Positions 1 to 10,959 of a stretch of 64,000 nt of DNA are shown piece by piece. The stretch covers positions 136,779,032 through 136,843,031 of the forward strand of contig CM073591.1 in assembly GCA_037074705.1 (NCBI GenBank), given 5' to 3'. How positions within the stretch are numbered: position 1 is the first letter of the stretch; each line of letters starts with the position of its first letter. The DNA comes from Zhengitettix transpicula. Its lineage: Eukaryota > Arthropoda > Insecta > Orthoptera > Tetrigidae. The notes under the pieces were generated by a model. The model ran no database searches. It was not told the DNA's origin and was given only the letters and a program-made list of their open reading frames with translations. The translations under genes were made by a program, and so were the position numbers.

Positions 1-1195
1 TATATTCAGAAAAAAATAATTACTTTACTACTTATTAGTTTTTTAAAACTATTTACCTTTCATTTCGAAAATATAAATTGACAGCATCGATATTCTTCAA
101 ACCTTCATCCCTTATACTACTAATTATATCGATAATTTAAATGTATTTTTTCAAGAATTATTTATGATTTAATCTCTTAATTTGTTAAACCATGTCTAGC
201 AATCATTACTTTATTGGTCTAAAAAAGAACCGTGTTCTATTTGTGGCGGAATAATTTTTTTCCGTCATTATATATATATATGTATGTATGTATAGTTGAA
301 GTTTGCAAATGAATATATAATACTAAAATTCTTTATTATAACTACTTTTTGTAAAACCTTTTGAGAATAAATTCTTTACTGATTGTTTAATTAAACTGGG
401 AATATTATAATGTGAGTAAAATTGTAACATATTCATTTGTTAAGAACAAGTACGATTTTCTATCGTACGGTCGAAATAATAGAAATATAATTTTAATACT
501 TTAATACATGTTCAAAATACTGTGTTTCAATTATTTTATACAAAATTCTAAAGATATACGATTTTACTGCATGAACCGATTAAAAGTTGAATACAGGAAA
601 ATATAGAGATTTTCACCGATTCAAGAATTATTCTAAAGTTAATTACACTATAAAAATATTTAAAGACATTTAGTTATTTAATTTATTTATTAGTTTAACT
701 GAATTCAATGCAGTTGTAAAGGAATGAAAACAGAAAAAATTGTCAGAAATATTTTAATAACTTAAAAATTAACACGACGTTTTGAACTCAATCTAGAACT
801 TCATAATGTGTACACTGGATGTGGAGTATTATAAATAATTTCCATACATCCATTAACAAATTATTTTATTAATACCAGCCAAATTATGATGTTACAAAAT
901 TTTAAAATATTTCTGACAGTGCAGTTGTGTTTCTCTATTCTCTTCTTAGCACCTGACGAAAGGGTCAAGGCTCCCAGAAACGTTGTGTGGTATTTATATT
1001 ACCCTTTTTTGTCCGTATTGTCTTTCTTTCTTATTCAATTTAAATTTTGTTTAAAATTCATTTATATAATATCAATATTTGGCTGATATTAATTTAAGAA
1101 TTAGGCAATGTTTGTAAAATTTGCGTATAACTTTACACTTGATTGTACGTCTGATGAAGTGTTCTAAAAAGTCCAGTTAATTTTTATCATATTAT
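1..1195. other. AT-rich intergenic DNA
   Basis: No gene is seen. A segment at about 945-1015 (CACCTGACGAAAGGGTCAAGG and following bases) recurs in diverged form at about 32397-32465 and is a dispersed repeat. A 66-codon ORF across it is not credible as a gene. Confidence 0.5.
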
Positions 1196-1345
1196 TTCTT
1201 ACCGCCCTGTTGTAGAGTAGTTGTCAACGTCATTGCTTCCCACCACATAGGTTCAGTGTTCGAATCCCGGCGAGGGCTTGGCTGTTGTTTGTGTGTTGCA
1301 GTCATCATCAGAAAACGTGTCGCTGGAGGGATAGAATTGATTGTC
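1196..1345 (+). repeat. tRNA-derived SINE fragment
   Basis: A pol III B-box-like GTTCGAATCCC occurs at about 1257-1267, with a tRNA-like A-box region (TGTAGAGTAGTTG) about 45 bp upstream. The same order of blocks (GCCTG, TCATTGCTTC, TTCGAATCCCGG) is found in the SINE at 29062-29310, so the two are related copies. Confidence 0.6.
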
Positions 1346-1504
1346 AATTAATAACAAATAATAATTATTTCTTATAAATTTGGCTGTATTATTAATATAT
1401 ATTTAATTTGTTGTTGAAACTTCTCCGTAGATAGAATTATCTAAATAATGGCAGCTAACGACGCTGAAGTGCGCTATTATGTTGTCCAAAATCGAAGCTG
1501 TAAC

Positions 1505-1605
1505 GGTTGTTCCACTTTGTGAAGTTCTATGGCAAGGGGGAACGTTGAAAACAGAAGAAATAAGCCAGACGTTCCAATGTGCACCGTTCCTCGACTTCTT
1601 CATCC
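1505..1605 (+). repeat. Short dispersed repeat, inverted partner at 2878-2965
   Basis: GGCAAGGGGGAACGTTGAAA through CCAATGTGCACCGTTCCTCG matches the reverse complement of 2878-2965 with few differences (about 80 bp). No terminal repeats or coding capacity are evident. Confidence 0.6.
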
Positions 1606-2877
1606 GATCATTTCCTGCAACCGCAAAACTGTGTGTTGCGGCACGAATAAAGAGGAATATTACAACAATACTTTGGTTCCTGTTACGTTGTGGAAAACAG
1701 CTAATGTAACCAAATCCAGACCTTTCTGACCGCGCCATATCGCACGCATCGCCTGGTTCAGGATGAGACGGCGCCTTTTGCCTTCATGCTAAATTGATCC
1801 CGTAAGTGCAGCCCGAATACAATGTAACCTCTGGAGAAGAAAAACAAGCCCGCAGCTGCGAGTGTTGGGAAGGCAGAAGGATGTTCCATCCAGCAGCAGA
1901 GTGACTGGCCAGCTACCCCCATCAAAAAAGTCTAGGTGGACGTCCTCAATATCCACTATTAACATTCTAACAACATACTCTTTCCGTGGGAAGGCAGAAT
2001 TGTCGTAATAATTTTGAAACAGTCAATCTACAAAATAACAGTTATGAACAGGTATTGTTAGGTAATTACAGAAATATAACCAGGATACAAAAATGTTACT
2101 GAGTTTTTTATGGTCTCAGATAATTGGTTAATTGTTATTAGGATTAAGATATAAACTGGAGAGGAGTACGGATGTTTCTGGCATACGTTGAAGAAACGAT
2201 AGATGTTCTTTAGAGTACATTGAAACTAAACGTAGAGTCCAGATTTTGGAATATATCAGTGAATAATCGACGTCAAGTCGGATTTGGGATCGGGACATGC
2301 GTTAAAATGCTGTTGACTTTAAAAATTTAAAAGATAATCTATCTAACCGTAAAGATACTTCGTTATTTCGCGTCCATCCGGAAATGCCTTAATCATATTA
2401 AATATATTTCGTTTTTAATTGGCATATTGTTACTATTGTTCCCGTTACTCAATGCCTGCTTGCGTCCTTGAATTAAATATTGTATATAAATATGTTATAG
2501 TATATTGTACGTCCATGCATGAAACCGGCCGGAGACAAGTCTCCAGAATCTTGGTAGCTGTCTGATGACGTCATCACGTTGTCCGTTCGCCATCCATTCC
2601 TGGTCCGTCCATGAATCGCAGTACCCGCTGCCGGCCATTACTAAAAGAGGAAAAACAAACTCCGTGTGTTATTTGTGGAAAACCTGATATCTACAGAATA
2701 GTGCATCCAACGTAATCCATAAATATTGAATGTAAAACATGTGTTAATAGATATTCAGAATAGTGAATTGAACCTGTGTGTCGGATTAGAAGTGAGGCAA
2801 TATATAAAAATAAATTGAATTCGTGCTAACTTTGATCTTTGAAATATTTATGTCTAAATAAAAATAAAAACGTTGAT

Positions 2878-2965
2878 TGCTGCTCGAGGAACGGTGCACA
2901 TTGGGACGTCTGGCTTATTTCTTCTGATGTTTTTAACGTTCCCCTTGCCATTAGAACTTCTCAAT
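2878..2965 (-). repeat. Short dispersed repeat, inverted partner of 1505-1605
   Basis: This is the reverse-complement match to the upstream copy. The intervening 1.3 kb (1606-2877) is mixed DNA with no recognisable gene. Confidence 0.6.
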
Positions 2966-3267
2966 TATTCCATAATATATATAACCATTATAAAAAAAAT
3001 AGAATAAAATATGCAATGCGAATTATACATTTTAAGTAATGAAGGTACTAATTTTTTCCCCACATTTTATAATTTACTATGTATTTATATGTAAACTGAA
3101 TTATATTCCTCAATAATATTATGTAAATGTAAATATATTGCCTTCTTCGATATGTATGGCAGGTTAATTTGTATGTTCCGTGTTTTACTTATATAAAATA
3201 GTAAACAAAATTCTGAAATAAATGTTATGAATTATCGGTTCTGATAATTATTATTAGTATTCTTCTT

Positions 3268-3704
3268 GTTTTTTTTAGGCAACAGGCTACATGAGGGTAA
3301 TCAACGTTGGGCAACTCCCCTTTAATAGCATAGGAAGGGATTTGAAAGGGGGGATGCGGAAGGGTAGAGGAAGGTAGTCAAGGGTTAACTAGGGCCCCCG
3401 GGCTATATTTTAAGGATCCTACCCGGCATTCGCCTAAAGAAATGCAGGGAAAATCTTAGGAAAACCTGCATCAGGTAGGTCGGGCATTGAGTACTTGTCC
3501 CACGCCCTTCCGATAGCGGGAGAGGAGTTTGCTGTGGGGACGCAGCATTCCCTTCTCCGTGCCTCGACCAGTTTACGAGGCAGCTGGCCGACTATTCCAA
3601 TGGGAATAGCCCCAAAGGTAGCCCCTTCGTATCTCTCCTATAAGGTTCTGCCTGCGAGAGAACATCCCTCGCAGGTACTGCCTGCGAGAGAATAGCCCTC
3701 GCAG
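3268..3704 (-). repeat. SINE-like family R, copy 1 (subfamily A, internally deleted)
   Basis: Family R is an unclassified non-coding repeat of about 540 bp. In sense orientation it begins with a CTGCGAG/CTCGCAG hairpin and ends in GGATTACCCTCATGTAGCCTG, ACCCT and an A-run. Copy 1 is antisense and begins here with the T-run. It lacks about 120 bp in the middle: the block with GACCCCGGAACATACACC is missing between the GGGAATAG and CCCCAAAGGTAGCC blocks. ORFs here are repeat shadows. Confidence 0.85.
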
Positions 3705-3778
3705 CTGTATTAGTAATCTTAAGGTAGCGATGTATTTTTATTTAACAAGCGAGGTGTTTTAAGAGCGCGAGGCTATTT

Positions 3779-4035
3779 GAGCATTTGAAGGGATTTGAAA
3801 GTGGGGATAAGGTAGCCAAGGGTTAACTATGGCCCCCGGGCAGTAGTTTAATGATGGTACTTGTACCACGCTATTACTATGTTGTGAGTGAGGTTTTCTG
3901 AGGGGACGAAGCATTTCCTTCTCAGTGGCGCGACCAGCTTAGGAGGCAGCTGGCCGATTGTTCCATTATGCCCAAGGTCTGCGACCTCGGAACATACACC
4001 TCTGAAATGAGGCCAAGGTGCCTCTGCTTATGATA
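3779..4035 (-). repeat. SINE-like family R, copy 2 (old, diverged)
   Basis: Antisense copy that keeps landmarks such as AGCCAAGGGTTAACTA, GGCAGCTGGCCGA and AACATACACCTCTGAAA. It has many substitutions and indels and is older than its neighbour copy 1. Confidence 0.75.
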
Positions 4036-4440
4036 ATTTATAACACGGGGTAATATTTTAATAGTTTTGGGAAAGAATCTTAGGAAAATAATGCGCATAC
4101 CGAAAGTCGTGCCGTGTTTACCTAAGGTGAACGGAATTATGTTCTGCAATCTTCTAACTTCTTACTGTTAACTCAAGGTTATTTTTTTTTTGGGAAAAGT
4201 AGAGTGAAAAAGAATAGATGAGGCAGATACAGCAATAAATTATCCAATAATAGATACCACATTTATGAAGTTGTTGGGTTCTTATAAATGAGATAAAACC
4301 TGTTATCGATCTTAGAGAAATGATATACATGGCTACCAATAATTAATACAGGTCCGATACAACTGTCTAAGTATATATGGATAGCAGTAAGAGTGGTATG
4401 GATCCGGATATGTATGTTATTTGTTATAAGATTATATTTT

Positions 4441-4640
4441 ATTTGCGTTCAGTGGTTCGCGTCATTACGTCGCATTTCGCAGGTCGCGGGTTAGGATACT
4501 CGGACGTTGATGGGTGTTTACATTTGTCCGTCTCCCCGTTGACATAATAAAATCCATTGTGGCGTCCCCACTGCCACGTGGCACGGTGGAGATACACATT
4601 GCCTCCATCTCTCTTCACATCGGGGGAAGGAAACAGGAAA
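4441..4640 (+). repeat. tRNA-derived SINE-like fragment
   Basis: A tRNA-like head (GTTCAGTGGTTCGCGTCATT followed by GCAGGTCGCGGGTTAGGATA) has a decayed B box. A GC-richer body follows with CCACTGCCACGTGGCACGGTGG, itself partly palindromic. Assignment as a SINE is tentative. Confidence 0.4.
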
Positions 4641-4772
4641 CCATCGCCGTGACAGACGTAAGGAAAATATAAGGTAACGATATGGAATAGGAAGCAGTCT
4701 CTTAACTGCTGACTAAATGAATAACACAGAAAATACCTATCGTCCGAGTGAAGCTTTTGTGGTTAAATGTTG

Positions 4773-4995
4773 AGGTACGAGGGGCATTCGGAAAGAAAGG
4801 TCCGATTTCTTATAAAACATAAGCTATCACAGATATTTTTAAAAAACTTTTTTATTGAATTCCTTCAATGTTTCTCTATCTTTCTACATAGTTTCCATAT
4901 TTGTTTCAACATTTGTCATAACGTTCTACAAGCTTATGGGGACATGTTAGAAACCCACGTCTCGTCTCCTGTGACAATCTTCTCTAAAGTTTAAT
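4773..4995 (-). mobile_element. Mariner 3'-end fragment (left arm of a composite)
   Basis: The terminus CGAGGGGCATTCGGAAAG follows TA. Read on the minus strand, the fragment contains codons for VTGDETWVS (first catalytic Asp region of mariner transposases), jumps by deletion to the C-terminal region, and runs to the end of the element. The same 3' end occurs in opposite orientation at 7485-7756. It is non-functional. Confidence 0.75.
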
Positions 4996-5194
4996 CACAT
5001 TCCTTCTGATATTGATCCAAAATATCTAGAGTACAAGCCATTATTTTTATTTGGTGTTCCTCAGAAGGCAGCCTGGGAATCGAACATGTGCACAATTTGT
5101 GAAATTGCAAATTTTCGGGAACAGATGAAGAGAGTTGCTTGTGCTCTTGAGTTTTTGGACCGATATCATAAGGTACGTGATCAATTTTTAGAGA

Positions 5195-7484
5195 AGATAG
5201 ATAGATAGATTTAGTCACCCTTAGCCCTCTAAAGAGGAAATGTTCAGTAGATAAATTACATATAAACATATAATACACAAAAACCCACACAAAAATTGAT
5301 ATCTGTTTACATTTGTCTAGTCACTATAATCATACACCCTATCTTTAGGAAACACGCACACGACACTAATCACTTCATGGTATTAATCTCCTGTCGCTAG
5401 GTACAGAGGAATGTCGTTTATGGATATTTACTAAAACAGAAAGCAGAGGCAGGAAAACAGAACCAAAAGGGGAAAACTGGACAAACTATTTACATATTTA
5501 TAGCATATTCGGCAATTTTGTAGGCAAGGTAGTTCAACGAATGTGAGACCGATTCAAAAATTCGTGTACGGAGTAATAAGTTCCATTTACAAGGAAAGTT
5601 TTACACTCCTTGACGAATGAGTTGTAGTTGTTGATGTTCAGGAAGGTTATTTATATACCTGAATAATGAACGCTAGACTCGTAGAGGCTGAGGCTGTGCT
5701 TATCAGACCTGAGAACTGAACGGTTACTCCATGATTGTCCCCGTTACTTGCAAAAAGGTTCATGTTGCGTTTAACAAATTTTAGTATTTCTAATATGTAA
5801 GCGGTCAGAGTCAGAATATGAAGTCTTCTGAACAGCGGTCTGCAGCTTTCTCTAGCATCTGAACCTTATCTAATTCTAATGGTTCGTTTTTGCAGTTCAA
5901 AAACTACCACACTACGAGAACAATTGCCCCAGTTGGCAATACCGTAACACATATGTCAATGAAAGTAGGCAAAATAGACCAGAGAAGCAGTTTTGGTATC
6001 AACTTGTTGCATCAATAGTCTCAATGAGTAACAAACAGAACTAAGTTTGCTCACAAGGCGATCAATGTGAAAGTTCCATATTAATTTACTGTCGACCTGC
6101 AAGCCGAGGAAAGTCGCATGATCAGAGAACTTATCCATTACGATGTTGTTGGTTTCTGTTGTAAAACGAACTAACTTAGTTTTCTGTACATTGAGCGTTA
6201 ATTTATTGGCGGCGAACCAAGTATTTAGGTCTCTAGATGCAGTCTCAATCTTCGCATTGAGATTATTTAAATCAATGTCCGTAATTAACAAATTAATGTC
6301 ATCTGCGTATAAGACAGATTTTATAGGGTCCATATATTCTGGAAGATCATTAATATACAAAGGAAAAAGCAGTGGACCTAATATTGAGCCCTGAGGCACG
6401 CCACAAGAAATGCCTTCCCATTCTGACAAGTGCACCTCACCTGCTTTGTTCTTTTAAGGCTACCTTCTGTTTCCGATTGTTGAGATAGGATTCAAAGAGT
6501 GCCAAAGCGTTGCCTCTGATCCCATAATATTCTAATTTTTGGAGGAGTATGCTGTGATCTACAAGATCAAATGCCTTCGAGAGATCAGCAAAAATTCCGG
6601 CTACTTTCAGTTTTTCATCAAGGGAATTTTGTATACTTTGAATGAACTCGTACATAGCAGTGTTCGTGGATTTTTGTTTGAGGAAGCCGTGTTGTGCGGG
6701 AGTAATTACTTTATACTTCGTCAAGAATTCAAGTAACTTTCTGTGTAAAATTTTTTCTAGTATTTTTGAAAATATCGGAATTAGAGAAATTGGTCTGTAA
6801 TTTGATGCGTCGGTGGGCGAACCCTTTTTGAAGATCGGAATAATTTTTGCAGCTTTAAGGGAGTCGGGAAAAATGCCGGTAGAAAGACACGCGTTGAATA
6901 TGATTTGAAGGGGAGTGGCTATGACGTCGGCACAGTAGTTCACAACTTTGCTTGAGATGCCATATATATCCGCAGATTGGGTACATTTTAACTTTCTTAT
7001 TAAGTTTATTATTTTGATATTGGTAACCGGTTGAAGGAAAATGGAATTCTGAACGCTCGGTACGGCGTTTTGTAGCAGTTTATAAAAAGCTTATTGTTAG
7101 AAAATTGATCCGACACGTGAACAAAAAATGAATTAACTATACCCGCAGCGTCTCTGTTGGTGAAAGTTTTACCGTTGTCGACAAGCTTTTATATCTGTCG
7201 CGTTATAATTGACTTTACCTGAGATATTTTTAATCACCTCCCAAGTGGCTTTTATTTTGTTTTTTGAGTTTGCTATATACGTTGATGTATGTAATTTTTT
7301 AGCAGCTACAAGCACTTTCCTGTAGATACGTCTATAAGATCGTAAGAAAGCCTAGAATTGTGGCGATGAATTAATATTTTTAAATTTATTCATTTGGCAG
7401 AGGCTTTCGCGAGAAACTATTATGCCTTTAGTTATCCAATTTTTTACTTTGATATTGGGTCTATTCTTTAATTTAAACGGAAGA
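5195..7484 (-). mobile_element. Degenerate jockey/CR1-like non-LTR retrotransposon
   Basis: Minus-strand LINE remnant. At about 7375-7480 a pre-RT segment reads like KNWITKGIIVSRESLCQMN. The reverse transcriptase follows to about 5956, and a post-RT region then runs down to about 5510. The sequence ends near a (CTAT)n tail at about 5195-5212; a related (CTAT)n end occurs at about 18918. There are frameshifts and stops throughout. It is inserted between two mariner 3' ends. Confidence 0.75.
5956..6943 (-). pseudogene. Broken reverse transcriptase of the jockey/CR1-like LINE
   Basis: Two reading blocks abut with a frameshift and stop near 6436. The upstream block (6437-6943) has FPDSLKAAKIIPIFKKG, NYRPISLIPIFSKILEK, GFLKQKSTNTA and FADLSKAFDLVDH, matching RT fingers/palm motifs. 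The downstream block (5956-6435) has GVPQGSILGPLLF, the catalytic YADD in VLYADDINLLI, and LNTWFAANKLTLNVQKT. This order and wording are typical of jockey/CR1-group LINEs. Endonuclease and ORF1 are not seen. Confidence 0.9.
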
Positions 7485-7756
7485 TTGTCACAGGGGACGA
7501 GACGTGGGTTTCTCGCATGACACCAGAGATGACGAGGTGAAAGAGGCAGTTAAAGAAGGGTTATCGTCACATGCGTCTACGAGTTAGACATACAAAAACT
7601 TGTAGAACGCTATGACAAAAGATTAAACAAATATAGAAACTATGTAGAAAATTACAGAAACATTTAAGAAAATAAATAATAAACGTTTATTGAAAAAATC
7701 TGTGATGGTTTATGTTGTATAAGAAATCAGACCTTACTTTTCTAATAACCCTCGTT
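7485..7756 (+). mobile_element. Mariner 3'-end fragment (right arm of a composite)
   Basis: Plus-strand fragment with VTGDETWVS codons, then decayed C-terminal transposase sequence (WLSSHAS-like), and the terminus TTTTCTAATAACCCTCG. It is the reverse-complement counterpart of 4773-4995, so both outer ends of this 3 kb block are the same mariner end. Confidence 0.75.
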
Positions 7757-8265
7757 TTTATTTGATAGAAGAATATCTGCTTCGATATGTGCGAATAGTC
7801 ACGGAACCATTTTTATCAAAAATATGGCCAAAAATCAACGAATGAGGAAAATTGCCTTTTAATAAATAGCAATGCGCATCTGCATCAATTCCGAAGATTG
7901 ACACTGCAATGAAGACATATAAAGTAAATAATTCTATTGAGAATGAAGACTTCTTTTTTTTAACATTGAATTAACATCTAGGTAGAACATTTTAATGCTG
8001 CATGTATAGAACACATGTTAGCATGATAACGAAGGAAATACGACGAGAATGTTCAAAAAGGGAATCTTAGATTCAGTTTAAAAGGTATGCGACAGGAGAA
8101 CATTGCATATGAACAAACTGAAAAAGTTTTGATCAAAATCGGAGGAAAATTTAACGGGAAGTGGGAAACAGTTTGCGTCTGTTAGGATCGGTCAAACCAA
8201 TAGAAGGCGAGGGTATAAAATGTGTACACTGTGATTTGAGTATATAATGGTTGTAGTAAATACTT
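7757..8265. other. AT-rich intergenic DNA
   Basis: I see no gene or recognisable repeat. Confidence 0.4.
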
Positions 8266-8540
8266 AGACTAAATGGAGGCATTTCGGCGGCAGTGGGTCG
8301 TGTTTGAAGCATCACCTGCTCCGGGCGGGTGTAGGGTGCGAACCCCTGTCTGCGATATTACCGACCCGCGATGTAATCCCAGGGGTTCGTCGTCCATTTG
8401 TCGCGGCCAGATTAAGCTGGCTAATAGCCCCGGGTGCAGATTATTCAATTCCCCCTTCCAGGAACGACGCACAGTTTTCCTCTCCGCGATTGTTGGTCCC
8501 ACAGATGAATTATTCACGAGGAGTCCGTCTTAAATGCCCT
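8266..8540. other. GC-rich non-coding island
   Basis: A sharp rise in GC content, with overlapping 82-88 codon ORFs on both strands and in three frames. That pattern reflects composition rather than a gene. The translations carry no recognisable domain. It may be a conserved non-coding or regulatory element. Confidence 0.3.
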
Positions 8541-9535
8541 TTTGTTTACCGTTTTGCCAATATTTCCTGAATAGTGTTTCCTCTACCTACTACCCCCGGA
8601 ACGGAGGCAAATACCAATTTCTGTACTGATTAGCAATTCAATATTATTACTGAACAGTGTGTGATGAATTACTAGTGACGCATCGTCCTACCTCTGACCA
8701 AAAATTTCGTCTGTACGCACGATTCATATTACCATTATTTGTTTCAAAGGACACTAATTATAATGTAGTTACCCATTATATCGTTAAATATAGGCATGCT
8801 GAAATATTCCGTTAGTATTTACAGCGTACTGCACGTTCGTGCTAAACTAACGGCTTCACAGATGTTCACAGGGTTTTATGTCCACAGTTAAACACTTCTT
8901 CGTGGACAAACAGTTATATATAACGAATGAAATATTAAATTCTTTGAAGAACGTTGTCGAAAATAAGTTTAACGGATTCTATGAAACATAAATAAAATGG
9001 TTTCTACGAATTAACAAAATTACCTGCGGTACGACAATAAGTACAAAATAATAGAAAATCCTGTAAAACAGTTTAGGAGTATATGCACTTACTGTCTAGA
9101 TGTAACATTTAATATTCATCCTATTTTAAGTCGGTACTTTTTTATTTTAAAATATTAATTTTACGTATATAATCTATATTATGTATAAAGGATATATGTG
9201 TGCTATTTACAACAGTGTCCTCGTTACGAATGAGCCGAGGTTTTATAGGTTAAAATAAATACTATTATGATTGTAAAAGAGTATTATTTATATACGTTAA
9301 ATTATATTCATTCAGTCAATTCATATTTATAAATTGAAAATTAATTTACAGAGTTAAATTTAAATTGTCCGAATTGACTCGTCTTGTATCGGTGTAAGTA
9401 GTAATAAATATTTACGACCATTACGTATTTATCGACTTTAAATTTCGGTTTGGATCGATATTTAGAGTTCTGTCCATTTTCCAAAAATATTTTTTGATTT
9501 TTGGGAAGAAGAGAAAAAAATTGTCTTCGTAAATA
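8541..9535. other. AT-rich intergenic DNA
   Basis: I see no gene or recognisable repeat. Confidence 0.4.
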
Positions 9536-9549
9536 ATTGTCGTTCTCGG

Positions 9550-9745
9550 TGTAAAGAACGAATAAAATCTTCTCGGGCTTCTAACCGAGTGATGAATTGT
9601 ATGCGCGACGTTTCTGTGACAATGAGGACGAATTCAGTTACTGCGTAAAAGACTTTGCTAGAAGACGAGGACAGTGAACGTTATCGAAATGTCGCGCATA
9701 CAATTTTTCACTCTGTTAGAAGCCTGAGAATGTTTTATTCAAATT
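9550..9745. mobile_element. Fold-back MITE
   Basis: GAATAAAATCTTCTCGGGC, TTCTAACCGAGTGATGAATT and GTATGCGCGACGTTTC on the left are mirrored on the right by GAAATGTCGCGCATACAATT, TTTCACTCTGTTAGAAGCC and a TTTTATTC end. The loop has GAAGACGAGGACAGTGAACG. It is non-coding. Related copies lie at 43855-44002 and about 31690-31925. Confidence 0.75.
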
Positions 9746-9952
9746 TTGCTTTGTCAATAGGCAACTCTATCATATTTTATTTCACCTAAGATAAATTAGT
9801 TTAGAGTGACATCTTTTAATAGTACTTTCTGGCCAAAGGACTTCTGTAGGAAATTTCTTAAATTCACGGAGATAATGATTCAGCTTTCCAGTTAATTCTT
9901 AGCAAACACTTTAACGTCCTTCCGGACAAAACCCGTAAGGCTGATCTCTCAG

Positions 9953-10484
9953 TTTTTTTTTTTTTTTTGGGGTGTAGACAGGCTATGTATAGTGTAATCC
10001 ACATAGTGGCAACTCCCCTCTTATAGCATAGGAAAGGGGGGATGCGGAAGGGTGGAGGAAGGTAGCCAAGGGTTACTAGGACCCTCGGGCTATAGTTTAA
10101 GGATCCTACCCGGCATTCGCCTAAAAGTAATGCAGGACAAACCCTATAAAAACCTGCATCAGGTAGGTCGGGCATTTGGTACTTGTCCCACGCCCTTCCG
10201 ATGGCGGGAGAGGAGTTTGCTGTGGGGACGCAGCTTACCCCTCGCCATGCCTTGGCCTGTTTAGGAGGCAGCTGGCCGACTATTCCAATAGGAATAGTGG
10301 ACAACTCTTGCCGTATGCCCAAGGTCTGCGACCCCGGAACATACACCTCTCAAAACAGACCGAGGTGCCTCGACATGTGAGAACCTTAGTTCAAAAAAAA
10401 CCAGAGAGATGTGAGAGCATCCCCAAAGGTAGCCCCAGCCAGAGCTCTCTGGGAAGGTTCACCTGCGAGAAATCCTCTCGCAGG
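9953..10484 (-). repeat. SINE-like family R, copy 3 (subfamily B, near full length)
   Basis: Antisense, starting with a T-run and GGGGTGTAGACAGGCTATG (subfamily B tail). All landmarks follow to the CCTGCGAGAAATCCTCTCGCAGG hairpin region. Long ORFs in several frames here are shadows of the repeat. Confidence 0.9.
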
Positions 10485-10546
10485 CTTACTTGTCGACTCT
10501 GGGAGGTGGTTGAGCTGTTATAATAAATCCTAAACAAATTAATTCT

Positions 10547-10690
10547 CCTGCGGGCCCTAGTTAATCATTGGCTACCTTGCTCTACCTTTCCTCATCCCCC
10601 CTTTCACTCCTTTTCCTATGCTATAAGAGGGGAGTTGCCACTATGTGAATTACCCTATACATAGCCTGTATACACCTTTATAAAAAAATG
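10547..10690 (+). repeat. SINE-like family R, copy 4 (subfamily B, 3' fragment)
   Basis: Sense-orientation last 140 bp, from GGGCCCTAGTTAATCATTGG to GCCTGTATACACC and an A-rich end. It lies only about 60 bp from copy 3 in the opposite orientation. Confidence 0.85.
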
Positions 10691-10959
10691 TTAATTTTAG
10701 TAATTAACCCCAATGTTTTTAACCAGCCATCAAATTGAAATGAAAAAATAATTCTTCATTTTCAAATTCTGTAATTTCAAATATTGAGGAGATTTCGGCA
10801 ATTTGCCATATTTGTCTGTACAAAGAAAAATTTTTTCAGCTTCATTTACATTTTAACAAAGATTACTCATATAATTCGTATATATATTGTGGGAATTAAA
10901 AAAACATGTAATTATTTAATGAACAAAATTTTACGATTATCATTGTCGGTGGCGTAAAT

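Noticed and set aside
9864..10523. Long overlapping ORFs (up to 160 codons) on both strands
   Set aside because: They lie wholly in a copy of the family R repeat, and the same peptide fragments recur at most other copies with frameshifts. This is a repeat shadow, not a gene.
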